This document shows positions 32,895-39,548 of a stretch of 39,548 bases of DNA, piece by piece. Position numbers and translations under genes: made by a program. The stretch comes from Myxococcota bacterium (lineage in GTDB: Bacteria; Myxococcota_A; Polyangia; JAAYKL01): assembly GCA_030065855.1 (NCBI GenBank), contig JASJCT010000054.1:1-39548 (forward strand), in the 5' to 3' direction. A model generated the notes under the pieces. That model saw nothing but the letters and a program-made list of their open reading frames with translations. It did not search any database and was not told the origin of the DNA. Within the stretch, counting starts at the first letter, position 1, and each line of letters begins with the position of its first letter.

Positions 32895-34115
32895 ATGTCT
32901 AGTACCTCTAATAAGAATACCATTTGTATTGATGCTGTTTTTCTCTTCTTTTGCTTAATGGCGTATGGGTGTGGGGATACTGGTTCCCAACCCACTGACG
33001 ATCAGAATCAAAACGGGGATGAAGATGCAGACACTGACAGCGACGTGGATTCTGATGCTGATTCTGACGCTGACTCGGATTCAGATACTGACTCAGATAC
33101 AGATACGGATTCAGATACAGATACCGGCACCGATCTAGATACGGATACTGACTCAGATACGGACACAGATTCCGATACGGACACAAATTCAGATACGGAT
33201 ACAGAAACCGATTCGGATACAGATTCGGAAACAGAATTTCCAGATACAGATGGAGAATATTGTACTGGGATTCCCGAGCTTCCCAGGCCTGCCACACTGA
33301 TTGACAATCTACCATCGAGCGAAGCCATTGTTTTTGACAATGCCGGCAATGTCATCATGACCAGTGGGTCGCGCATTCGAAAAATCGATTACTCTGGAAA
33401 TATCACCGAGGAGTTTCCATATACCGAAAACGAAAACCCTCAAGGCATCACCATCTTGCTCGATGAGGATATCATTATCGCCAACGCGCGCGCTGGTCGC
33501 ATTGATCGCATCGACGCAACCGGCGCATCGACAGTATTTACTTCTGGTGTCAAGCCCAATGGTCTGCGCCTGGATATGGGCGGCAATGCCTATCTCAGCT
33601 CTCCTACAGGCAAAATTGAACGGATTGACGCACAAACACAGGAAAAAACCCTTATCTTCTCGAAAAGCGGTGCGAAATTTGACGGCATTGCCTTTAGCCG
33701 CGACTATCGCGTCTTGTATTTTGGTGAAAACAACGGCATTGCCCATCAAATTAAAATAGACGAGAACGGAACCCCTGGCGAACATGAGATTTTCTCGCAG
33801 TTTGATCCGCCTAAGTATCACATGGACGGTATGGCCGTAGATATCTGCGCCAATCTCTATTGGGTGGATGCGCTGGGTGATCTATGGCGCATTTCGCCGA
33901 CCGGCGAAGTGAAGAAAGTAGCCGATATTAAAGGCTCTGACATCATATTTGGTTCGGGTATAGGTGGCTGGAAAGAAGACCATCTGTATTCATCCAACCT
34001 AACGAGCGCGGGTATCTACGAAATCGACCTGGGGGTGAAGGGAAAGCCTGTGCCACATCTAATGGGTCGAACTTTTAAACACTACAGAAAAAAACCTCTC
34101 TTGAATCGACGATAA
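32895..34115 (+). CDS. Beta-propeller (SMP-30/NHL-like) lipoprotein with Asp/Thr/Ser repeat tether
   Basis: 406 residues from ATG 32895 (GGAGGA about 9 nt upstream; a TTG at 32886 is in frame but sits on the ribosome site). The lipobox MAYGC anchors Cys26. A tether of about 75 residues of TDSD/SDTD repeats follows (approximately 43-115). The C-terminal 270 residues repeat short propeller blades (SEAIVFDNAGNVIMTSGSRIRKIDYSG, PNGLRLDMGGNAYLSSPTGKIERID, MDGMAVDICANLYWVDALGDLWRISPTG) like SMP-30/gluconolactonase and NHL proteins. An enzymatic or a binding role is equally possible. It pairs with the divergent clostripain gene that carries the same tether type. Confidence 0.8.
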   Translation: MSSTSNKNTICIDAVFLFFCLMAYGCGDTGSQPTDDQNQNGDEDADTDSDVDSDADSDADSDSDTDSDTDTDSDTDTGTDLDTDTDSDTDTDSDTDTNSDTDTETDSDTDSETEFPDTDGEYCTGIPELPRPATLIDNLPSSEAIVFDNAGNVIMTSGSRIRKIDYSGNITEEFPYTENENPQGITILLDEDIIIANARAGRIDRIDATGASTVFTSGVKPNGLRLDMGGNAYLSSPTGKIERIDAQTQEKTLIFSKSGAKFDGIAFSRDYRVLYFGENNGIAHQIKIDENGTPGEHEIFSQFDPPKYHMDGMAVDICANLYWVDALGDLWRISPTGEVKKVADIKGSDIIFGSGIGGWKEDHLYSSNLTSAGIYEIDLGVKGKPVPHLMGRTFKHYRKKPLLNRR

Positions 34116-34140
34116 ATGGATCGAGAATAATGGGCCTAAC

Positions 34141-35082
34141 ATGCTATTGAGATTCAGACTGCTGCGGCTGGCACTTGCCCCTGTGGGAGCCATTTTAATA
34201 GGGACCGGGATTTTCTGTGATCGAGATACCGAACCTGGCCAGGCCAACGGGAATCAAAGCACGGATTCTGTAAGTGACAGCACTGATGACCCTATTCAAC
34301 TGCGCGGAAAGTGCAAGCAAGAGGAAAATCTAGGCGGGTTTTATTTGTTGAATGATATAGACTCGTTAGCTGGCCAGAACCGGTGGTCAATCGATGGGTA
34401 CGTCTACGACAATGTAATTCCCTCTTCTATTGGATTAATTGCTAATCAGGAAGGCGCGTGCCAGATATTGACAACCCCAGATCCAATCTGCGATCCGCCC
34501 TGTCAACCGGACCAAGCCTGTACATTGGAAGGCACTTGCATCCCTTATCCAATAAAAATGGACCTCGGCACGGTCTCGGTCAGTGGGTTAGCAATGGATA
34601 TTGCGCTTGAACCCATGTCCGAAACAAGCCCCCAATATCACGCAGATTGGTCAACAGTGCCCTACGAGCTTGAGCAGCAAATTGAGCTTACGACATCGGA
34701 AGAGGGCTTTGTCGGCAAGCGACAATTGTACGGGTTTGGTATTGAGCCACTGGAAGTAACAGATACGCAGTGGCGGGTGACCAAAGGAGAGCCCCTTTCT
34801 ATTAACTGGATAGCTACCACATTAGACGTCCCCACCCAGATCGACCTGTTTCTCAATATTGATTTACACGGCGCTTCAATGGCCAGAATCGCGTGTGTGT
34901 TTCCCGATACAGGCAGCGCGGTGATTCCCAAGGGAATTCTAGAAGCACTGTTCGAGATTGGCGCTGGCATTCCCCAAGGGATTTTAAAGCGCTTCACAGC
35001 TGACTCAGTACAAGTTGATGACGAGCGATGTTTCAATTTCGGTGTGGTTTCTAAAAGGGAAGTATTGACCATTATCGAATAG
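34141..35082 (+). CDS. Exported Cys-motif protein (probable lipoprotein), unknown function
   Basis: 313 residues. The N-terminus is a signal anchor (LLRLALAPVGAILIGTGIFC) with a possible but poor lipobox GIFC at Cys26. A Ser/Asp/Thr linker follows. Near residues 117-140 is CDPPCQPDQACTLEGTC, the C-x3-C-x5-C-x5-C signature often seen in Myxococcota surface proteins. The C-terminal two thirds are beta-rich. The start ATG lies 25 bp after the propeller gene, so the two are likely cotranscribed. Function unknown. Confidence 0.7.
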   Translation: MLLRFRLLRLALAPVGAILIGTGIFCDRDTEPGQANGNQSTDSVSDSTDDPIQLRGKCKQEENLGGFYLLNDIDSLAGQNRWSIDGYVYDNVIPSSIGLIANQEGACQILTTPDPICDPPCQPDQACTLEGTCIPYPIKMDLGTVSVSGLAMDIALEPMSETSPQYHADWSTVPYELEQQIELTTSEEGFVGKRQLYGFGIEPLEVTDTQWRVTKGEPLSINWIATTLDVPTQIDLFLNIDLHGASMARIACVFPDTGSAVIPKGILEALFEIGAGIPQGILKRFTADSVQVDDERCFNFGVVSKREVLTIIE

Positions 35083-35330
35083 TCCCTTCGATCCCCCTTC
35101 GATCCCCCTTCGATCCCCACCCGGGTTGATTTTCCCGATCCTTCCTCGATCCCCCCGATCCCCACCCGGGTTCCCGATCCCGATAGTCCCCACCCGGGTT
35201 GATTTTCCCGATCCTTCCTCGATCCCCCCGATCCTCCCGATCCCCACCCGGGTTGATTTTCCCCTTCCCTCCGATACCCCCTCGGGTTGATTTTCCCGAT
35301 CACCCCCGATCCCCATCCGGGTTGATTTTT
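35083..35330. repeat. GC-rich imperfect repeats around CACCCGGGTTGATT
   Basis: Six variants of CCCACCCGGGTT(GATTTT) occur in 250 bp, at about 35117, 35161, 35189, 35243, 35277 and 35311, separated by GATCCCCC/CCCGATCC filler. A segment of about 44 bp is repeated exactly at 35119-35162 and 35192-35235. Each unit holds the palindrome CCCGGG. The array sits directly before the RAYT-like gene. No credible ORF is on the opposite strand. Confidence 0.8.
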
Positions 35331-35374
35331 TGAGATAGAGGAAACAATTTCTCAAACCGGCCGAGATAGGGGGC

Positions 35375-36003
35375 ATGACGTTACCTAGAAGAATCATTCC
35401 CAATACAACCTATCTCGTTACACGACGCTGTACACAGAGACGATTTCTCCTCAGGCCTACAAAACGCAACACAAATATCTTCACCTATTGCCTCGCAATC
35501 GCCGCAAAGAAATCAGGCGTCCTCGTGCATGCCGTCTGTGTTCTCTCGAATCATTATCACGCCGTCGTTACTGATATAAATGGCAACCTCCCACTGTTCA
35601 TGGAATACCTGCACAAATACGTGGCCAAAACCATCAACGCTTCCCTCGGGCGATGGGAAAACCTCTGGGCTTCGGAAAAACCGAGCGCTGTTGCTCTACA
35701 AAAGAACAGGCATTGGTCGAAGCATTTGAAAAGGCCGGGCGATCATTTATGGGCGTATCGGCAATGATGCGACAAAGGCACTGGGACAGGCCGAGAACAG
35801 CAGGGCCTAGGCGCAATCTCAATCCTCGCATTGCCTGTCAGAGCAAATGGCATCGCATTGAGGCACTGGCTCGACTGAGATCATTTATCACAGAATACAA
35901 AGATGCGTATCTGAGATGGCGTGACGGGGAACCAGGTGTGATTTTTCCAAGAGGGACCTATTATTTGCGCATTTACGCTGGAGTGTGTTGTGCCCCTGGA
36001 TGA
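35375..36003 (+). pseudogene. Degenerate REP-associated (IS200-like, Y1/HUH) transposase
   Basis: The N-terminal half (from ATG 35375) reads LPRRIIPNTTYLVTRRCTQRRF...VLSNHYHAVVTD...RWENLWASEKPSAV, the RAYT/Y1_Tnp fold with the HUH metal motif HYH. After about position 35690 the frame changes, and the C-terminal half (about 35690-36003) continues with EAFEKAGRSFMGVSAMMRQ...NPRIACQSKWHRIEALARL...GVIFPRGTYYLRIYAGVCCAP, the usual RAYT tail. The middle (roughly 90-120 residues, including the expected NPV-type segment) is absent. The gene therefore carries an internal deletion plus a frameshift and is not functional. It is flanked by related repeats in opposite orientation. Confidence 0.85.
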
Positions 36004-36620
36004 GCATTCCGTCGAACGTCAGGGATAAAACAAATCGCAGCACGAACGGTACTCCCTCGTCACCGGTGTATCGGAACAATAAAAACTAAGCCCCCCCATT
36101 CCGACCCACTACCGGGACCAGTCGAGTGCGGGACCCAGGGACCTCCATTGTGATCCAATCAACCGGAGTCCTGAACTACCTGGCGAGCACAGCGGGAATC
36201 AACCCGGGTGCGGGAGCCGCGGGTGCGGGAGCCGCGGAGCCGGGGAGTCGCGGAATCAACCCGTGTGCGGGAGCCGGGGGAGCCGCAACCCGTGAACCCA
36301 GCATAGCGATACCCCGTTGATCTGGATCATTAACCATCATCGCAGCTTGCTCCGCAATCCCGGCCCGGGTACGTTGAACTGGAACTCTGGAACTGTTGGC
36401 TCAATACCAATTAAGTGGAGCTGTGTTCCATCGTGTTTGCGAACACGTGCAGCGTACATCGGATCATTCGGCTAGAATGGTCGCACTTGAGTGTGGAATC
36501 TTCTCTCACATGATGTCAATACCGTTCCAGTGATACAAACGAAGTCTGTGTGGACACTGCTGTACCCGGCCTCTTCGCTCTAAAAACTATCCGCACTTTA
36601 ATTGACATAACATTCCCAGC
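36004..36620. other. Intergenic region with repeats; no gene seen
   Basis: About 617 bp with no supportable gene. Two 25-bp units GGAATCAACCCG(G/T)GTGCGGGAGCCG lie at 36195-36219 and 36252-36276 (one mismatch). They are related in reverse complement to the repeat array at 35083-35330. The remainder shows no promoter or RNA structure that I can defend. Confidence 0.6.
36195..36276. repeat. GGAATCAACCCGGGTGCGGGAGCCG pair (RAYT-flanking, inverted)
   Basis: Two copies, with one mismatch, of a GC-rich unit that contains AATCAACCCGGGTG, the reverse complement of the CACCCGGGTTGATT core found on the other side of the transposase remnant. Confidence 0.75.
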
Positions 36621-36665
36621 ATGTTCCCCTCGGTTGTTGACTGTAAATGCGCGGAGCAGGAGTCT

Positions 36666-36890
36666 ATGTCCAAGCTCATATTAGCTGGATTTTTTTTGTT
36701 GTGCCTTCTATCGTTCTCCTGTGGCTCCAATTCTAGACAATTCAAGCAAGGGGAAACAAAGCCAGATCCACCTTCTCCCAAACAGGTTGCAATTACTTTC
36801 GACGATATGCCCATCACGCAGTCACTCTCGGTGGAAGAGTCGCTAGAAATAATCGTCAAACTCATCGACGCACTCCGAACCGAAGTGATT
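36666..36890 (+). pseudogene. Lipoprotein polysaccharide deacetylase, truncated by IS66
   Basis: The ATG at 36666 (AGGAG 5 nt upstream) starts a lipoprotein signal, LILAGFFLLCLLSFSC. A short linker follows, then KQVAITFDDMPITQSLSVEESLEIIVKLIDALR, the first CE4/NodB motif (FDD) and following helix. The coding sequence is cut at about 36890 by the left inverted repeat of the IS66 element, leaving only about 75 native residues; the ORF then runs 16 codons into the IS. The remaining catalytic motifs (HxxxH, RxP) should lie beyond the right end of the IS, outside this window. Confidence 0.8.
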
Positions 36891-36973
36891 CGTGTTCCTT
36901 CGGCAAGCATGCATGAAAAGCTGAGTTGTAGTGGCTAGAGTGGCGGTCTGACAGAGTAACGGGAGGTTTTGCC

Positions 36974-37396
36974 GTGTCAGAGCGTAAACGAGGGCTACCA
37001 TTGGAAGTAGAAAAGGTTCGTGTTCAGGTAGAATCGTGGCGACAGAATCGGGTGAAACGCGGGGCGATGCCGGCTGATCTGTGGCGCGCGGCGGCTCAGT
37101 TGGCAAAGGTTCATGGTATCAATCCGATTTCGTGTGCGCTTCGATTGAGCTATGAATCGCTGAAGACGTGGGTTGTGGGTATGGAGGGAAAGGCACCTGC
37201 AGTGGCCACAAAAAAGGCCGAGGTGTCTGGCTTTGTGGAGGTACCAGGATTGAATGTCGTTCGGTCCGCACAGATCAGTGCTTTGGAAATAGAGTTCATT
37301 GGCGTGAGCGGGGAGCGGATGGTCATTCGACCGGGGGGTTGTACTGGGGTGGATGTTACGTCAATTATTGCGGATTTTTGGCAGCGGCAGCAATGA
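36974..37396 (+). CDS. tnpA: IS66 TnpA (accessory HTH protein)
   Basis: 140 residues, GTG start with GGGAGG upstream. The small basic first protein of IS66 elements. The helix-turn-helix-like segment (ADLWRAAAQLAKVHGINPISCALRLSYESLKTWV) and the C-terminal beta part (LEIEFIGVSGERMVIRPGG) match the IS66 Orf1 group. It is required, with TnpB, for IS66 transposition in studied elements. The stop overlaps the tnpB start (ATGA). Confidence 0.8.
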   Translation: MSERKRGLPLEVEKVRVQVESWRQNRVKRGAMPADLWRAAAQLAKVHGINPISCALRLSYESLKTWVVGMEGKAPAVATKKAEVSGFVEVPGLNVVRSAQISALEIEFIGVSGERMVIRPGGCTGVDVTSIIADFWQRQQ

Positions 37397-37821
37397 TCCA
37401 AATTACGCCTCAAATGCGGATACTGGTGGCGGTGGCACCGGCGGATTTTCGATGCGGGATAGATGGTCTGACCAAGGTGTGTCGCAAGGTGCTTAGATCT
37501 GACCCATTTTCAGGAACTGTATTTGTATTTCGCAATCGACGTCGGACCGCGGTGAAGATTTTAATTTATGACGGCCAGGGGTTTTGGCTTTGTCACAAAC
37601 GATTGTCAGCAAAGAAATTTGTTTATTGGCCATCGTCAGAGGAAGAAGCCGTCACAGAATTAGAAGTGTTGGAGTTGTCTATATTGCTCAGTGGTGGGGA
37701 TCCCGTTTCGGCCCAGGCAGCGCCATTGTGGCGACGGGTACGTCGGGCTGAAATAACCCCATTGGGTAGAGAAAAGATCGGGGAAAAGAAAAAGCGCAAT
37801 TATATCGATCTCCGATGTTGA
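37393..37821 (+). CDS. tnpB: IS66 TnpB (Orf2)
   Basis: 142 residues. The family core is clear: MIQITPQMRILVAVAPADFRCGIDGLTKVCRKVL, DPFSGTVFVFRNRRRTAVKILIYDGQGFWLCHKRLSAKKFVYWP. The ATG overlaps the tnpA stop by 4 bp. The role in transposition is accessory and biochemically undefined. The C-terminus extends about 30 residues beyond the core. Confidence 0.9.
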   Translation: MIQITPQMRILVAVAPADFRCGIDGLTKVCRKVLRSDPFSGTVFVFRNRRRTAVKILIYDGQGFWLCHKRLSAKKFVYWPSSEEEAVTELEVLELSILLSGGDPVSAQAAPLWRRVRRAEITPLGREKIGEKKKRNYIDLRC

Positions 37822-39482
37822 TCTCGTCTTCCAATCTTTTTGTGTTTGTGATCTACACTGCATTGGAAGAGCTCAAAGGGATCATTTCTCGGGCTGAAGG
37901 ACTTAGTCGTGAAGATCTATCAAAGCTAGACGCGGCAGTGGATACCCTGGCGGTATTGACGCGAGAGTTGGAGGCCAAGGGCGCATCGGTCAATCGCTTG
38001 AGACGGTTGATATTTGGGCCGAGCACAGAGAAGGCAAGTCGAATAACGGGCAAACCGAAAGAAGGGAGAGCCGCGTCATCGAGTGATTCTGGGGAAAAAG
38101 ATAGCGGTAGAAAAGAAGACAGTGGGGACACACAGGCACCCCCCAAGAAAAAGAAGCGTCAGGGTCATGGTCGCAACGGGTCAAAAAAATACACTGGCGC
38201 GCGGCGAGTCAAAACCGATCATGAGCGCCTGAGGTCCGGGGACCGCTGCCCCGAATGTTTAAAAGGTAAAGTCTACAGACAAAAGGAGCCCGCAGTTTTG
38301 GTGCGAGTAACCGGCGTGGCGCCATTGGCAGCAACAGTGTACGAGCAGGAGCGGCTCAGGTGCAATTTGTGCGGGGAGGTATTCACGGCCAAGGCGCCGG
38401 AGGGCGTTGGCCAGGAAAAATACGATGCCAAAGCGGCGGTGATGATCGGGCTGCTCAAGTATGGCTGCGGAATGCCGTTCAACCGATTGGAGCGGCTGGA
38501 AGGGAGTCTCGGTATTCCACTTCCGGCCTCGACCCAGTGGGAGGTGGTGGAGCCGCTGGCTGTCATTTTATTTCCGGTGTACACCGAGTTAATTCACCAG
38601 GCGGCCCAAGGGAAGGTGCTCTACAACGATGACACCGTGGCGAGGATACTAAACCTGGAGGAGAGCAAAAACGAACTGCTCTTTAATGATAACGACGGAA
38701 AAATAAATCCAAAACGCAAGGGTGTTTTCACCTCGGGCATCGTCTCCGCGGGTACCCGCCAAATCGCGCTGTTTTTCACGGGGCGCAAACACGCGGGAGA
38801 AAACCTGGCCGATGTGCTGAAACATCGGGCAGCCGAACTGAAAACACCGGTACACATGAGCGACGGCCTAGCGGTAAATACCGCCGGCGAAATGGAAACC
38901 ATCGAGGTCGAATGCAACAGTCACGCCCGCAGACGTTTCATCGATGTGGCAGACAGCTATCCCGATGAAGTGGGCTATGTGCTGGAGATATTCAAGGCGG
39001 TGTATGCCAACGACGACAAGGCAAAGAAAGAGCAGATGACCGACAAAGAGCGCCTGGCTTACCACCAACAACACAGTGGTCCATTGATGACGGAATTGGA
39101 AAATTGGTTTGAAGAACAATTTCAGCAAAGAGACGTAGAGCCAAACAGCACTTTGGGGGCTGCTATTACCTACATGCAAAAACACTGGTTCAAGCTGACT
39201 CAGTTCCTCCGCACCGAAGGCGCGCCCCTCGATAACAACATTTGCGAAAGAGCGCTAAAGAGAGCCATCCTCCACCGCAAAAACGCCCTGTTTTTCAAAA
39301 CCCAAAACGGCGCAAAAGTCGCCGACATATTCATGAGCCTGATTTACACAGCTGAGCTGTGTCACGCCAATCCGTTTGATTATCTGGTGTCCCTGCACAA
39401 GTTCAAATGCGAAGTAGCAAAATCCCCTGAAAACTGGCTGCCTTGGAATTACAAAGCCGCCATCGAAGCACTCCATCGCTAG
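37815..39482 (+). CDS. tnpC: IS66 transposase TnpC (DDE)
   Basis: 555 residues from an ATG overlapping tnpB by 7 bp; the first 14 residues are atypical and a slightly later start is possible. Features in order: an N-terminal leucine-rich coiled-coil (ALEELKGIISRAEGLSREDL), a Lys-rich linker, a Zn-binding pair CPEC 145-148 and CNLC 183-186, the catalytic core with Asp in LYNDDTVARIL (271-273), MSDGLAVN, and Glu in DNNICERALKRAI. The C-terminal IS66_C segment is AELCHANPFDYLVSLHK...NWLPWNY. The length is in the family range, so an active enzyme is likely. Confidence 0.93.
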   Translation: MLISSSNLFVFVIYTALEELKGIISRAEGLSREDLSKLDAAVDTLAVLTRELEAKGASVNRLRRLIFGPSTEKASRITGKPKEGRAASSSDSGEKDSGRKEDSGDTQAPPKKKKRQGHGRNGSKKYTGARRVKTDHERLRSGDRCPECLKGKVYRQKEPAVLVRVTGVAPLAATVYEQERLRCNLCGEVFTAKAPEGVGQEKYDAKAAVMIGLLKYGCGMPFNRLERLEGSLGIPLPASTQWEVVEPLAVILFPVYTELIHQAAQGKVLYNDDTVARILNLEESKNELLFNDNDGKINPKRKGVFTSGIVSAGTRQIALFFTGRKHAGENLADVLKHRAAELKTPVHMSDGLAVNTAGEMETIEVECNSHARRRFIDVADSYPDEVGYVLEIFKAVYANDDKAKKEQMTDKERLAYHQQHSGPLMTELENWFEEQFQQRDVEPNSTLGAAITYMQKHWFKLTQFLRTEGAPLDNNICERALKRAILHRKNALFFKTQNGAKVADIFMSLIYTAELCHANPFDYLVSLHKFKCEVAKSPENWLPWNYKAAIEALHR

Positions 39483-39548
39483 ACACTACCCGAAACTAAT
39501 CATCACCTGATCTTTTTTTGGTTTATGCAGCTCTGCCGAAGGCACACG

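Larger units (their letters stand above)
36891..39548 (+). mobile_element. IS66-family insertion sequence, apparently complete
   Basis: About 2.66 kb. The left terminus CGTGTTCCTTCGGCAAGC at 36891-36908 and the right terminus, read in reverse complement CGTGTGCCTTCGGCAGAGC (39530-39548), are matching imperfect inverted repeats; a base or two more may lie outside. Between them are the three IS66 genes tnpA, tnpB and tnpC, overlapping and in order. All three frames are open. The element sits inside a polysaccharide deacetylase gene. Confidence 0.88.

Noticed and set aside
32372..33376. Overlapping ORFs encoding SESVSVSES or TRIQTQTRI repeats
   Set aside because: Other-frame shadows of the Asp-Ser/Thr tether codons.
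35005..35403. Minus-strand Gly/Arg-rich ORF across the GC-rich repeats
   Set aside because: It is produced by the tandem repeats (GKSTRVGIGG-like), lacks a ribosome site and overlaps two real features.
36126..36320. Short ORF with GAGAAGAGAAEPG
   Set aside because: Frame through GC-rich repeats, no ribosome site, no homology apparent.

Overview
The window reads as one contiguous piece of a Gram-negative, anaerobic or facultative, deltaproteobacterial-type genome (Myxococcota/Desulfobacterota sphere). The pointers are: dissimilatory adenylylsulfate reductase (aprBA), multihaem c-type cytochromes, a bacterial Ser/Thr kinase, an ECF sigma factor, and many lipoproteins carrying Asp/Ser/Thr-repeat tethers or a C-x3-C-x5-C-x5-C motif of the sort seen in Myxococcota surface proteins. 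The lineage is inference; there is no rRNA or other marker here. I found no tRNA, rRNA or CRISPR array.

Layout. 1-3440 (minus): a three-gene surface-protein operon of lipoprotein, secreted HExxH zincin and FGE-sulfatase-fold lipoprotein. The first gene begins with nine CTCTT pentamers and is out of frame in this copy, which is the hallmark of a phase-variable contingency locus. 4042-8568 (plus): peptidase T, a transmembrane Ser/Thr kinase coupled to a Yip1-like membrane protein, and a periplasmic chalcone-isomerase-fold protein. 8588-8828: palindromic repeats. 8867-13519: an acidic small protein, then a glycan cassette (FAD oxidoreductase, GT2 glycosyltransferase, polysaccharide deacetylase, a 54-residue membrane protein), then a LysM/M15-type peptidoglycan protein. 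13503-17081 (minus): ECF sigma factor, a cytochrome c fused to a probable beta-barrel, and a pentahaem cytochrome. 17224-20580: thioredoxin, AbgT transporter, ketopantoate-reductase family protein, zinc-ribbon protein. 20710-25771: aprBA with a LysR regulator and a divergent MFS transporter. 25786-27779: a DUF115 (Maf/MptE-like) gene and a small partner between inverted 120-bp repeats. 27867-29977: an NTF2-like lipoprotein and a FetAB-type ABC exporter. 30220-35082: four predicted lipoproteins, two of them divergently transcribed and sharing Asp/Ser/Thr repeat tethers. 35083-39548: a mobile-DNA zone with a degenerate RAYT transposase between GC-rich repeats, and an intact IS66-family element inserted into a lipoprotein polysaccharide deacetylase. 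The window stops at the right inverted repeat of this IS.

How it fits together: the sulfur module (aprBA), the cytochrome operon and thioredoxin point to anaerobic respiratory redox metabolism. A large share of the remaining coding capacity goes to exported or surface proteins, one of which appears to be switched by slipped-strand repeat changes. Repeats and insertion elements sit at gene boundaries throughout and mark the region as plastic.
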